This document shows positions 25,802 to 34,945 of a stretch of 64,000 bases of DNA, piece by piece; position 1 is the first letter of the stretch, and the number at the start of each line of letters is the position of its first letter. Source of the DNA: Bacteroidota bacterium (lineage in GTDB: Bacteria; Bacteroidota; Bacteroidia; UKL13-3); the NCBI GenBank assembly GCA_947477885.1, contig CANJUD010000003.1, positions 62,001-126,000 on the forward strand, in the 5' to 3' direction. The notes under the pieces are model-generated. The model saw only the letters and a list, made by a program, of their open reading frames with translations. It ran no database searches and had not been told where the DNA came from. The position numbers and the translations under genes were made by a program.

Positions 25802-25957
25802 AGTAAACAGTAGTCAGTGGTCAGTGGCTGATGCCGTATTGCACTGATTACTGACTACTGATTACTAGCTACTGATTACTGATTACTAGCTACTGATTAC
25901 TGATTACTAGCTACTGATTACTGATTACTGATTACTGTTTACTGATTACTGTTTACT
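25802..25957. repeat. AGTAATCAGT-type repeat with three 21-bp tandem units
   Basis: The ends carry agtaaacagt (25802) and its complement actgtttact (25934 and 25948). In between, ctagctactgattactgatta is repeated in tandem about three times from 25865, period 21 bases. It also contains ggctgatgccgtattgcac, an inverted relative of a segment at 27946-27961. The last codons and stop of hpt (25939-25941) lie inside it. Confidence 0.8.
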
Positions 25958-26487
25958 TTCTCTTTATATATATGTCTCAAATTTCTTCCATAACCATCAT
26001 AATCCAAACCATAACCTACTACAAATTCTTGTGAAATATTGAAGCAGGCGATATCAGGATTTATTGGGTATTGTAAACTTTCTTTTTTATATAATAATGT
26101 TACCACAAATATACTTGCTGGATTTTGTTTGTTGAGTTCTTCTAACAAATGCTTCATGGTAAGTCCGGTGTCTATTATATCTTCTAATATAATAATATGC
26201 TTTCCTGTTAAACTATCACTCAAGCCCAATAAACTTTTTACTTGGCCTGTGCTGCTATCGCCTTGGTAGGAGGCAACCTTAATAAACTGTACCGAACTTT
26301 TTATATTTACATTTTTCAGCAAGTCGGCAGTGAACATGAAGGAGCCGTTTAGCACGGGAAGAAAAACAGGATCAAGGTGTTCGAACTTATAGCTAATTTC
26401 TTTCGCAATTTCCATTACGCGGTCTTTGATACTTTCATATCTAATGAACAGTTCAAATGTGCGGTCTTCGATGTGGACTTGCTCCAT
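25939..26487 (-). CDS. hpt: hypoxanthine phosphoribosyltransferase
   Basis: The 182-residue protein has the PRPP-binding motif IIILEDIIDTGLTM and the N-terminal PVLNGSFMFTADL of 6-oxopurine phosphoribosyltransferases. It salvages hypoxanthine and guanine to IMP and GMP. Six bases separate it from ugd upstream, so it is probably co-transcribed. The final residues VNSNQ and the stop are encoded by the dispersed AGTAATCAGT repeat, so the original C-terminus was probably different; the conserved core ends earlier and should be unaffected. Confidence 0.94.
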   Translation of the reverse strand: MEQVHIEDRTFELFIRYESIKDRVMEIAKEISYKFEHLDPVFLPVLNGSFMFTADLLKNVNIKSSVQFIKVASYQGDSSTGQVKSLLGLSDSLTGKHIIILEDIIDTGLTMKHLLEELNKQNPASIFVVTLLYKKESLQYPINPDIACFNISQEFVVGYGLDYDGYGRNLRHIYKEKVNSNQ

Positions 26488-26493
26488 GATATA

Positions 26494-27813
26494 TTATTTA
26501 ATCCCGATACAATAATAGGTAAATCCTGCTTCTTTCATTTCGGCACTATCATATATATTTCTTCCATCAAAAATTACTTTGCTTTTCATTTTTGAAACTA
26601 TCATATTCATATCTGGATTTCTAAACTCGGGCCATTCTGTAATTATAAGCAATGCATCTGCACCTTCGAGTGCTTCATAGGGGTCTTCAACGTATCCAAT
26701 TCTATCACCCAAATGATGTTTCTTGCATTCTTCTGCAGCCACAGGGTCGTAGGCCACCACATTGGCTCCCTGTTCTAATAGTTTCTCTATTATAACAACA
26801 GACGGCGCTTCACGCATATCATCGGTTTTGGGTTTAAATGATAAACCCCAAACAGCAAGTTTTAATCCGTTTATTTGATTATTATAATGCTTCATTACTT
26901 TATCAAATAATATAGATTTTTGTTTTTCGTTTACTGCTTCTACAGCTTTTAATACTTGCAAATCATAATTATTATCTTGTGCTGTTTTTATCAATGCTTT
27001 CACATCTTTTGGGAAACATGACCCACCATATCCAATTCCAGGATATATAAATTTATTCCCAATACGTGTATCACTTCCTATGCCTTTGCGCACCATATTT
27101 ACATCGGCTCCCACAATTTCACATAGGTTTGCGATATCATTCATAAAGCTAATTTTAGTAGCAAGCATACTATTAGCCGCATACTTTGTCATTTCGGCAC
27201 TTGGTATATCCATTACAAAAATAGGGTGGCCGTTTACTGTAAATGGCTTGTATAGTTTCTTCATCGTCTCTTCGGCCTTAGCACTTTCCACACCCACCAC
27301 AATCCTATCTGGTTTTAAGAAATCTTCAATGGCTGCACCTTCTTTCAAAAATTCAGGATTGGATGCTACATCAAATGTTAAATCAGAATTACGTTTTTGT
27401 AATTCAGCAGCAACAGCCGCCTTTACTTTTTCACCTGTGGTTACAGGCACTGTGCTTTTTGTAACTACTACTATATAGTCATTCATATTTTGACCAATTT
27501 CTGCAGCCACACCCAATACATATTTTAAATCAGCACTTCCATCTTCGCCCGGAGGTGTGCCCACTGCTATAAACGCACAATCAGCTCCTTGTATACTTTC
27601 GGCTAGGTTGGTACTAAAATGCAAACGGTGTTTTGCAACATTGCGTTCTACAATTTCTTCCAATCCAGGTTCGTATATAGGCAATATACCTTTCTTTAAA
27701 TTTTCAATTTTATTGATATCAATATCTATACATACTACATCAATTCCAACTTCGGCAAAACAGGCTCCTGTTACAAGGCCTACGTATCCGGTTCCGACTA
27801 CTGCTATTTTCAT
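26494..27813 (-). CDS. ugd: UDP-glucose 6-dehydrogenase
   Basis: N-terminal NAD fold GTGYVGLVTG (7-16), SNPEFLKEGAAIEDF, the catalytic Cys266 in GYGGSCFPKD, and the C-terminal LAVWGLSFKPKTDDMREAPS identify this family. The enzyme oxidises UDP-glucose to UDP-glucuronate for polysaccharide synthesis. The 439-residue length is standard. It is flanked on both sides by inverted-type AGTAATCAGT repeats and read together with hpt. Confidence 0.95.
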   Translation of the reverse strand: MKIAVVGTGYVGLVTGACFAEVGIDVVCIDIDINKIENLKKGILPIYEPGLEEIVERNVAKHRLHFSTNLAESIQGADCAFIAVGTPPGEDGSADLKYVLGVAAEIGQNMNDYIVVVTKSTVPVTTGEKVKAAVAAELQKRNSDLTFDVASNPEFLKEGAAIEDFLKPDRIVVGVESAKAEETMKKLYKPFTVNGHPIFVMDIPSAEMTKYAANSMLATKISFMNDIANLCEIVGADVNMVRKGIGSDTRIGNKFIYPGIGYGGSCFPKDVKALIKTAQDNNYDLQVLKAVEAVNEKQKSILFDKVMKHYNNQINGLKLAVWGLSFKPKTDDMREAPSVVIIEKLLEQGANVVAYDPVAAEECKKHHLGDRIGYVEDPYEALEGADALLIITEWPEFRNPDMNMIVSKMKSKVIFDGRNIYDSAEMKEAGFTYYCIGIK

Positions 27814-27838
27814 TTTATATTTTATTTTTTTAGTGGTC

Positions 27839-27991
27839 AGTAAACAGTGGTCAGTAGTTAGTGGCTGACGCAGCGTTGTACTGCCTTTTTGTTATATATT
27901 CTTTTTATTTTTAGTAATCAGTGGTCAGTAATCAGTAGTCAGTGCAATACGGCGTCAGCCACTAACTACTGATTACTAATTACTGTTTACT
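27839..27991. repeat. palindromic AGTAATCAGT-type repeat upstream of ugd
   Basis: Outer arms agtaaacagt (27839-27848) and actgtttact (27982-27991); inner perfect 19-bp inverted repeat agtagttagtggctgacgc (27853-27871) and its complement (27952-27970). The centre is T-rich. It shares cagtgcaatacggcgtcagcc with the repeat at 25.8 kb in opposite orientation. Confidence 0.8.
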
Positions 27992-29121
27992 ATTGTCTTT
28001 ATACTATTTAATACTGTATTTGTTATATATGATAATTGCTCTTCGGTTAATTCACTATGCATGGGCAAAGATATCACACAATTGCACAATTGTTCTGTAA
28101 TAGGAAAACTACCGTCTTGTAAATATGCTTTTTGGTGGTTCAAGGGAACGGGATAATATATCATAGCTGGAATTTGATTTTCTGCCAAGTATTTTTTCAA
28201 TTCGTTGCGATCTATTCCACAAGTTTGCAAGGTATATTGATGAAACACATGGGTTGAATTTTTAGCTCGGTGTGGTGCTTTCAAATTTGGGTGATTTGCA
28301 AAAGCTGTATCATAATAGTTTGCTGCATTTCTGCGGGCAGTATTATATTCATCCAAATGTTTCAATTTGATATCCAATATCGCAGCTTGCATGGTATCGA
28401 GCCTAGAGTTTACGCCAATCTCATCATGATAATACAATCTGCTTTGTCCATGATTGCATATCATACGGGCTTTATTTGCAAGTTCATCATCATTGGTAAA
28501 AATGGCACCACCGTCGCCAAAGCAACCCAGATTTTTGGAAGGAAAAAATGAGGTAGCTCCCATTTGTCCCATCGTTCCTGCTTTGCTCGTATGCCCATCA
28601 GTAAATGTATAATCGGAGCCGATTGCTTGGGCAGTATCTTCTATTATATATAAGTTATGTCTTTTTGCGATATTGATAATGGCTTCCATATCCGCACATT
28701 GGCCAAATAAATGTATGGGTACAATGGCTTTAGTTTTGGGAGTGATTGCTGCTTCAATTTTTGCAGGATCAATATTGAAAGTCATTGGATCCACATCCAC
28801 CAAAATTGGTTTCAATCCTAGCAACGCAATTACTTCGGCAGTAGCTACATAAGTAAAACATGCAGTAATTACTTCATCGCCAGGTTGTAAGCCAAGTGCC
28901 ATCATGCAAATTTGTAAAGCATCGGTTCCATTTGCACAAGGAATCACGTGCTTCACATCTAAATATTTTTCAAGATTTGCTTGGAATTGTTTCACTTCTG
29001 GGCCATTGATAAATGCTGCCCTGTCCATAATGTCGAGCAAGGCCTGATCTATTTGGGGCTTTATCTTTTGGTATTGGCCGATTAAATCGACCATGCGAAT
29101 AGGTGCTATAGCTGTCTGCAT
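27976..29121 (-). CDS. DegT/DnrJ/EryC1/StrS aminotransferase
   Basis: This PLP-dependent sugar aminotransferase has the cofactor Lys near 196 in SFFPSKNLGCFGDGGA, the ANGTDALQ phosphate-binding turn near 65 and EDTAQAIGS near 161-169. Such enzymes add an amino group to keto-sugar nucleotides. The sequence resembles the WecE/FdtB/WlbE group, but the exact sugar cannot be told. Length 381 residues is normal. Its 3' end runs into the repeat, and its 5' end has a strong promoter candidate. Confidence 0.92.
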   Translation of the reverse strand: MQTAIAPIRMVDLIGQYQKIKPQIDQALLDIMDRAAFINGPEVKQFQANLEKYLDVKHVIPCANGTDALQICMMALGLQPGDEVITACFTYVATAEVIALLGLKPILVDVDPMTFNIDPAKIEAAITPKTKAIVPIHLFGQCADMEAIINIAKRHNLYIIEDTAQAIGSDYTFTDGHTSKAGTMGQMGATSFFPSKNLGCFGDGGAIFTNDDELANKARMICNHGQSRLYYHDEIGVNSRLDTMQAAILDIKLKHLDEYNTARRNAANYYDTAFANHPNLKAPHRAKNSTHVFHQYTLQTCGIDRNELKKYLAENQIPAMIYYPVPLNHQKAYLQDGSFPITEQLCNCVISLPMHSELTEEQLSYITNTVLNSIKTIVNSN

Positions 29122-29129
29122 TTTTGCCG

Positions 29130-29160
29130 CAAATATAGGTAAGGAAAACAGCCCCTACAA
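29130..29160 (-). promoter_or_regulatory. promoter of the DegT aminotransferase gene
   Basis: On the minus strand TTG (29160-29158), 20 bases, then TATATTTG (29137-29130). The ATG at 29121 is only eight bases from the box, so the leader is nearly absent. Confidence 0.55.
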
Positions 29161-29193
29161 GTTAAGCGATTATCATTATATTGCGATATAATC

Positions 29194-29664
29194 TCACTGA
29201 CGCGTCAATTCAACTTTGTTCAATTCATCTACCAGTTTCTGAGTATTTGAATTGTATTCTAGTTTCCTCATGCCACTCAAACTTACTGTGTTTCCGTATA
29301 AAGTCCATTTACCAGTTTGTTGGGGTGAGTTTTGCGGCTTCTGAAATTTGGATGAGGTTTTTGCGGAGGCAATAAAATCGCCATTCAGCATTAGTTTCAC
29401 AGTAATAACTCCGGTAACCACATCATTGCCTAAGTGCTCGGTTTTAAATTGTTCCCAAGTGCCTACCAAATCAACAACGCTAATTTTATCGTTTGATTGT
29501 TTTTGCTCTGCATTTTTTGTTGAGCTGCTATCAGATGAAGTTTGAGATTTGGATTCTGAAATTGCAGTGTTCTGTAGTTTATCTTCAACTTTTTGCTCGG
29601 CTTTATTATCACCGCAAGCAGTTATTATGGCAAGAGTTGCCGATAGAATTAGTATACTTTTCAT
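29194..29664 (-). CDS. lipoprotein, lipocalin-like
   Basis: The 156-residue product has a lipoprotein signal (ILSATLAIITACGD, Cys17). A Ser/Lys/Gln-rich linker follows (about 20-60), then VVDLVGTWEQFKTEHL ... GKWTLYGNTVSLSGM, the 'GTW...G.W...' pattern of small lipocalin-like lipoproteins in Bacteroidota. The ligand is unknown. It is a single gene between the aminotransferase and the DedA gene. Confidence 0.72.
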   Translation of the reverse strand: MKSILILSATLAIITACGDNKAEQKVEDKLQNTAISESKSQTSSDSSSTKNAEQKQSNDKISVVDLVGTWEQFKTEHLGNDVVTGVITVKLMLNGDFIASAKTSSKFQKPQNSPQQTGKWTLYGNTVSLSGMRKLEYNSNTQKLVDELNKVELTRQ

Positions 29665-29701
29665 CGAATGTATAATTTTATAGGTATTGACAAATTGAAA
29701 A

Positions 29702-30376
29702 TTATTTGGATTTACGTGAACGTATAAAACCTATTATTACGGGCAATATACTTACGCCTATTATAGCCAAAACTATATGATCGAAATGGGCTTTTACAAA
29801 TTCATTACTGCTCAGGTAATAGCCTGCAAGCGACATTGAACTTACCCAAAGCACCGCACCTATAACACAAAAAGTGATATAGCGTGAATATTGCATATTG
29901 CCTACACCAGCAACAAATGGCGCAAATGTGCGGACAATCGGGATAAAGCGTGCCATGATGATGGTTTTGCCTCCGTGTTTTTCATAATACTTTTGAGTGC
30001 GATCTAAATAGTCTTTTCTAATTTTAAAGATGCCAAACAGTTTTGCTCCTTCGCCTTTTTTGGCCAAAAATTTACCAATAAAGTAATTGACATTGTCACC
30101 CAATATCGCTGCTATAATCAGTAATAATATAAGCAGCCAAATATTTAATGCAGTAGTACTTGCTATCACCATTCCCGATGCAAACAGTAGCGAATCGCCA
30201 GGCAAAAATGGGGTAACCACCAATCCTGTTTCACAAAAAATAATAAGCATCAATAAACAATAAGTGAGCTGTTGATGGGCCGTAATAAAATGTTCAATGG
30301 CACACCGCAAGTCGCAGCCATCGCTTTGTGAGAATACTTCTTTAACAAAAGTAACTAGGTCGTTAAATAATTCCAT
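29702..30376 (-). CDS. DedA-family membrane protein
   Basis: The 224-residue polytopic protein has the DedA/VTT core: ETGLVVTPFLPGDSLLFASG and ARFIPIVRTFAPFVAGVGNM, the latter with the essential arginines. Members flip undecaprenyl phosphate or phospholipids across the inner membrane and support envelope integrity. This fits the surrounding glycan genes, though the DedA family is found in many contexts. A C-terminal RSRKSK tail stays in the cytoplasm. Confidence 0.92.
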   Translation of the reverse strand: MELFNDLVTFVKEVFSQSDGCDLRCAIEHFITAHQQLTYCLLMLIIFCETGLVVTPFLPGDSLLFASGMVIASTTALNIWLLILLLIIAAILGDNVNYFIGKFLAKKGEGAKLFGIFKIRKDYLDRTQKYYEKHGGKTIIMARFIPIVRTFAPFVAGVGNMQYSRYITFCVIGAVLWVSSMSLAGYYLSSNEFVKAHFDHIVLAIIGVSILPVIIGFIRSRKSK

Positions 30377-30584
30377 GGGTAGATTTTAATTTGCAACAAT
30401 ACGGAATTTTCAGGATAAAATTCAACACCTTCCACACTGAAGATACCGCATTCATAAGCACATTCCTATAGAGTTACAATTATACGAAGGTTTATGCTTG
30501 AATAATGTGGATAACATTATCATGAAACTTTCTCTTGAATATAGTTATTTTTGAATCAAAATAAAATAAAATAAAAACAAAATT

Positions 30585-31160
30585 ATGAAATTTAAAAAAT
30601 TACCCATTTATGCAATTGCTATTGTACTATTTGCCACTTCATGTGGGTCATTGAAATTCGGATCTAAAAAATTTGAATGTAGAAATGACTTAACCAAAGC
30701 TACTGCAGCTCTAACTACTTCAGTTAAAGATGCAATAGTACAGACTGCTGTTGTGCCAAGTTCGCAAATTGGAAATGCTATTCAAGCAGCAAATTCAAAT
30801 ACTATGGTTCAGAACATTGCAAGGCGGACTTCTGCTAAGCAAGTAGTTGCAGCAAATTCAAATACCTTTAAAACCAATATCATCCACAAAGTTGCTGAAA
30901 CAAGAGCTGAAAAATTGGTAAGCAAAATGGCTCAAAAATATATGCCTACTGCTAACAAAAGCCCTTTGAACCAAACCAAAAAAGATGACTCAACACTTAT
31001 ATTATTATATATATTAGCGATTCTTATCCCTTTTGTTGCAGTTGGTTTAGCTACAAATTGGGATTTAATGCCTATTATCTATAATCTTTTATGGACTATG
31101 TTATGCGGTATTCCTGGTATTATCCACGCCTTTATCGTAATCAAAAGAACAAGAGGCTAA
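30585..31160 (+). CDS. lipoprotein with C-terminal Pmp3/YqaE domain
   Basis: The 191-residue product joins a lipoprotein signal (IVLFATSCGS, Cys20) and an Ala/Asn/Thr-rich region (about 30-125) to a two-helix C-terminal domain, LYILAILIPFVAVGLATNWDLMPIIYNLLWTMLCGIPGIIHAFIVIKR, which matches the Pmp3/YqaE family. Pmp3 proteins are normally about 50-60 residues long and alone. In the linker, QAANSNT and VAANSNT repeat. Its role is unknown; Pmp3 proteins are linked to membrane potential and stress. A TATTTTTG box lies about 30 bases upstream and a strong terminator follows. Confidence 0.82.
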   Translation: MKFKKLPIYAIAIVLFATSCGSLKFGSKKFECRNDLTKATAALTTSVKDAIVQTAVVPSSQIGNAIQAANSNTMVQNIARRTSAKQVVAANSNTFKTNIIHKVAETRAEKLVSKMAQKYMPTANKSPLNQTKKDDSTLILLYILAILIPFVAVGLATNWDLMPIIYNLLWTMLCGIPGIIHAFIVIKRTRG

Positions 31161-31180
31161 GATTAAAAATCTTATAAAAA

Positions 31181-31222
31181 AAGGGTTAAAGAAAGTTTGC
31201 TTTCTTTAACCCTTTTTTTTTG
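31181..31222 (+). terminator. rho-independent terminator
   Basis: aagggttaaagaaag pairs perfectly with ctttctttaaccctt around tttg, then eight or more T. It ends the Pmp3-fusion transcript. Confidence 0.93.
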
Positions 31223-31262
31223 TGCAGAAGAATTTTTATTATATAAACTTTGTTCGCATTTA

Positions 31263-31562
31263 TTACGCTTTTATACTTTTAATCTTCCTATATACTCTCA
31301 ACATTTCCTTACCCCATATAAAAACCAAAATAGGCAATACAATAAATGATAATTTATTAAATGCCGCAGCACCTGCAAAATCGAAATGGATGAGGTGTTG
31401 TATTGCTCTAGTTATTCCGCAGCCAAGGCATTGCACATCTAACAATAATACCGATGGGCAGAAGGATTTCCCTTTATCAAAAACATCAGCAGGCAGAATT
31501 AGGAGAATGAAAGGGCCTAGTATTAAAAGAACAATGTAAATTAGCAGAATATTTTTTTTCAC
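31263..31562 (-). CDS. DUF2752 membrane protein
   Basis: The 99-residue protein has two or three hydrophobic helices and the DUF2752 core SFCPSVLLLDVQCLGCGITRAIQHLIHFDFAGAAAFN, where the 'C.GCG.TRA' motif is diagnostic. Function is unknown. It lies 24 bp downstream of the T9SS protein gene start region's neighbour and has no obvious promoter. The plus-strand ORF at 31222 is its shadow. Confidence 0.85.
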   Translation of the reverse strand: MKKNILLIYIVLLILGPFILLILPADVFDKGKSFCPSVLLLDVQCLGCGITRAIQHLIHFDFAGAAAFNKLSFIVLPILVFIWGKEMLRVYRKIKSIKA

Positions 31563-31586
31563 TTCAATGGATATTAAATAGATTTA

Positions 31587-33494
31587 TTATTTAATAAGTA
31601 TTCGGTACATATTTGAATTCTCAGCAGCATTAATATACATATAATAAAAACCCTTGGGCACATTTTCCAGTTCTACCTTGTGTTGATTGGTTCCTGTTTG
31701 CAAGAAAGTATGATATACTTTTTGCCCCAATGAATTATATATACTCAATTCACTTTTTGTAGAAACTGAATTGTTGAAATTGATATTGAAACTTCCCTCG
31801 GATGGATTGGGGTAGATTCTAATATCAGATTGTTGACTAATGGAATTAATAGAATTGGTGATATATATATTCAAATTGCTGGTATCATAGCAGTTTGCAT
31901 ATACCGAAATACTGCCAGTAACTGCGGTATCCCACAACACTTTGATAGCATTTGTTCCTTGCCCGCTTATAATAGTTCCACCTGTTACGGTCCATACGAA
32001 TCCTGAAGCTGAAGTATTGTTTACAGAATAAATATGTTTATCATGCATATATACATTTTGCTGCCCTGAGATATTTCCTAATGATTTTATCGTATTATTT
32101 ACAATTAAGGTAAGGGTAACTATTATATTGGTATTGCAAGCACTTTGCACAAATGAATCAACATAAGTTCCCGGTGCAGTTAGTTTGGTTCCATTAAAAT
32201 TAAAAGTATCTATTGTGCAAATATTTGCAGTAATAGAATCTGACCAAAGGGTATCAACTATAATATTAAATGTTTTCTGAGATCGGTTACAATTTTTATC
32301 AATTAAATCGATGGTTAATATATAGGGAGTATTACTAACTTGGCTGCAACTTGGGTTCCAGCAGAATTGCTGCGTAACAGCACTGTCATCACTTTTAGTA
32401 TTAAAACTTGCCAAAGAGGAGCTGCCCAAATACGCAGAATCGAACATGATTCCTGATGCTGAAATAGTCAACGAGTCACCAAGAGAATCAACTCCTGATA
32501 TGTTAAAACAATTATTTTTCCCAGCATATATAGTTTTATTTGTTGAGCTTCCATAATTGGTAATAACAGGCGGGTAATAATTTGCATTTGATACCGATAA
32601 GATTTGTAAATCCCTTCTTATTTCACCCATAGATATAATGGTGCCATTTGACAGTGTTCTATATTCATCAATTTGTATGGCTAACACAAAGTTATTTGAA
32701 GATGGCGAGGTAGCGGTAATTTCTCCAGTAAAACTATCCATTGCAATAAAACCATTGCTGCCAAAAGGTTGTATAACGGAGAACCCAGAAGCCCAATTGC
32801 ATGTGGTAGTGCTCAAAGGAGGTGGTACGGGATATCCTGATATTGGGCAGCCACCCCCGGGATTATTCGAACTATAAGGCACAACAAAACTAAATACCAA
32901 TGAATCTCCATCGGCATCGTAAGCACTGCTATTATTATAAATAGTTTGTTTGCCAGTAAATATATATGCAAGTGGTTTAGTGGTAAATTGGGGAGAGCTA
33001 TTTATATATTGAGATGGTGGGGGTATATATATTTGCCACGCTATACCTGCATTTCCACTAACTAAATTTAAATTAACAGTGGACATATCTCTTTCGGTGC
33101 CCCCACAAGTTACATATATTCCATAACTTTGGGTTACTGGGAAATTTAATGTGTCTATATAAATAGCTTCCTCCATACAAATACCCGATGAAGAGCATTT
33201 GGGAGAGATATCCTTCGCACTTCCATTCATGGAAACACTTCTTGTTGCAATAGAACCAAAGTTAGTTCCCTTATATAAACCCATGCATATAGAATCTGCA
33301 AAGCCTGCAGGTGAGTAGCAGTTTCTGTAAATTACAAGGCGTATTTGATAATATGCTTTGTTGTTATTTGTATATAAATATCGGTAAGTGAGCTCACCTC
33401 CTTTTAAATGTGTGGCCTCAAGTTTTCCAGCAAAGCATAATACCATATAGGCTATCAAAATCCATTTACAAAATATAATTATGATGTGTTTCAT
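31587..33494 (-). CDS. large secreted protein with T9SS type A sorting domain
   Basis: The 635-residue product has a signal peptide (ILIAYMVLCFAGKLEA) and an N-terminal THLKGGELTYRYLY...YYQIRLVIYRNCYS that recurs in big surface proteins of Bacteroidota. Central Ig-like or PKD-like repeats follow (DADGDSLVFSFVVPYSS, DSLGDSLTISASG), and the C-terminal T9SS domain IRIYPNPSEGSFNINF ... GFYYMYINAAENSNMYRILIK begins near 560. It should be exported by the type IX system and anchored or released. A paired-Cys pattern (CFNISGVD, CWNPSCSQ) suggests disulfides. Confidence 0.88.
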   Translation of the reverse strand: MKHIIIIFCKWILIAYMVLCFAGKLEATHLKGGELTYRYLYTNNNKAYYQIRLVIYRNCYSPAGFADSICMGLYKGTNFGSIATRSVSMNGSAKDISPKCSSSGICMEEAIYIDTLNFPVTQSYGIYVTCGGTERDMSTVNLNLVSGNAGIAWQIYIPPPSQYINSSPQFTTKPLAYIFTGKQTIYNNSSAYDADGDSLVFSFVVPYSSNNPGGGCPISGYPVPPPLSTTTCNWASGFSVIQPFGSNGFIAMDSFTGEITATSPSSNNFVLAIQIDEYRTLSNGTIISMGEIRRDLQILSVSNANYYPPVITNYGSSTNKTIYAGKNNCFNISGVDSLGDSLTISASGIMFDSAYLGSSSLASFNTKSDDSAVTQQFCWNPSCSQVSNTPYILTIDLIDKNCNRSQKTFNIIVDTLWSDSITANICTIDTFNFNGTKLTAPGTYVDSFVQSACNTNIIVTLTLIVNNTIKSLGNISGQQNVYMHDKHIYSVNNTSASGFVWTVTGGTIISGQGTNAIKVLWDTAVTGSISVYANCYDTSNLNIYITNSINSISQQSDIRIYPNPSEGSFNINFNNSVSTKSELSIYNSLGQKVYHTFLQTGTNQHKVELENVPKGFYYMYINAAENSNMYRILIK

Positions 33495-33529
33495 TAAGTA
33501 AATAAGTTTGAAAATATAATGAATATTTT

Positions 33530-34945
33530 TTATTTCCCTCTGCCACCAAACACCACCACAATGGTATAAAACATAATCCTAAAATCTAAAGCCAAGCTCA
33601 TGTTTTCTATATATATGGTGTCAAATTTTAGTCGCTCTATCATTTGGTCCACATTCTCGGCATAGCCATATTTTACTTGGCCCCAGCTAGTAATACCGGG
33701 TCTTACTTTTAACAAGTGATTATAGTGCGGAGCTTTTTCTAAAATTTGGTCAATAAAAAATTGCCTTTCTGGTCTTGGTCCTACCAAACTCATTTCACCA
33801 ATCAATACATTCCAAAATTGGGGTATCTCATCAAGTCGATATTTGCGTAAATATTTTCCGATATTGGTTCGTCTATCATCGTCAGAGCTTGATAATTGTG
33901 GTTTGCCTTTTTCAGCACCCACTTTCATGGTTCGGTATTTATATATATAGAAAGGTTTATTGCCACGGCCAATTCGTTCTTGTTTGTAGAATATCGGCCC
34001 TTTGGAATCGAGTTTTACCAATATGGCAAGTATAATATATAAGGGACTAAACAATAATAATATAATTAAGGAAACTGCCATATCCATTTGCCTTTTCGCT
34101 ACCACTTGCCACGGTGGCATTATCTCTCGTGATACCTCAATTAACGGAGCCCCGAACAGATGAGACATTTTTACTGAGCCAGTAAGTATATCATACATAT
34201 CGGGCAAAATTTTGATGATTACATCTTCGTCATCCAGTTTGTTTATTATTTTATTCAGTAAAGAATGTTCGCTGGTTTCAATAGCTATAATAATCTCTTT
34301 TATATTTTTTTGTTTAATTATTTTGGCAATATTTCCCATATCACCCAAGTAGGGGAGAACAGCACCCATAGCGGCAGTCTCGTTTTTATCTATTTGTATA
34401 TATCCCCTGAAAAAATAGCCTTGCGAAAGTTTCTCACCTTCCAGTTCATTATATAACGACAAGGCTTTTTGTTGCGAACCAATAATTAAAGTATTAAAAC
34501 CAATCCTACGGCTTCTTACCAATTTAACCGTTTGTGTAGTGATTAGTAAACGACCTATTACAGTAAATAAAAATTGCAACAAGAATAAAGTTCCAGCAGT
34601 TTTATAATAAGTTTTATACGACGATACTTCGTCATCCAAAAGCAAAACGAAAAACAATACCAATACGCCGAACAAGGAAGTATTAAAGGTACGTATAATA
34701 TCACGCAATCGTGTGTGGCGATAAGGCTCTCTATATGCCCCCGCCGACCAATATAATAATAACCAAAAAACAGGGATTAAAAATAGAGCGATATAAAATT
34801 GTGAGTCGAAATGCAGGCCAATATCATAACCATATTTTTCGGGTTCTATATATTCCTTTCTGAAAACAAAAAACAAGGTCCATGCCCCAGCAGCAGCAAT
34901 ACCGTCCGTAATTAAATACTTAAGTGCTTGTAGCTTTTTGTTCAA
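33530..34945 (-). CDS. exopolysaccharide polyprenyl glycosylphosphotransferase
   Basis: The 471-residue protein has an N-terminal CoA-binding-like region with four or five transmembrane helices and a C-terminal sugar-transferase domain: KLDSKGPIFYKQERIGRGNKPFYIYKYRTMKVGAE, LRKYRLDEIPQFWNVLIGEMSLVGPRPE. It transfers the first sugar-1-phosphate to undecaprenyl phosphate, starting a surface polysaccharide. This is the WbaP/WcaJ type. Its ATG overlaps the stop of the upstream lipoprotein gene (ATGA), so the two are coupled. Confidence 0.93.
   Translation of the reverse strand: MNKKLQALKYLITDGIAAAGAWTLFFVFRKEYIEPEKYGYDIGLHFDSQFYIALFLIPVFWLLLYWSAGAYREPYRHTRLRDIIRTFNTSLFGVLVLFFVLLLDDEVSSYKTYYKTAGTLFLLQFLFTVIGRLLITTQTVKLVRSRRIGFNTLIIGSQQKALSLYNELEGEKLSQGYFFRGYIQIDKNETAAMGAVLPYLGDMGNIAKIIKQKNIKEIIIAIETSEHSLLNKIINKLDDEDVIIKILPDMYDILTGSVKMSHLFGAPLIEVSREIMPPWQVVAKRQMDMAVSLIILLLFSPLYIILAILVKLDSKGPIFYKQERIGRGNKPFYIYKYRTMKVGAEKGKPQLSSSDDDRRTNIGKYLRKYRLDEIPQFWNVLIGEMSLVGPRPERQFFIDQILEKAPHYNHLLKVRPGITSWGQVKYGYAENVDQMIERLKFDTIYIENMSLALDFRIMFYTIVVVFGGRGK

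Noticed and set aside
25865-25957. CRISPR-like array
   Set aside because: Tandem 21-bp units without unique spacers, and no cas genes nearby.
31222-31539. 105-residue plus-strand ORF
   Set aside because: Starts inside the T-run of a terminator and mirrors the DUF2752 gene.
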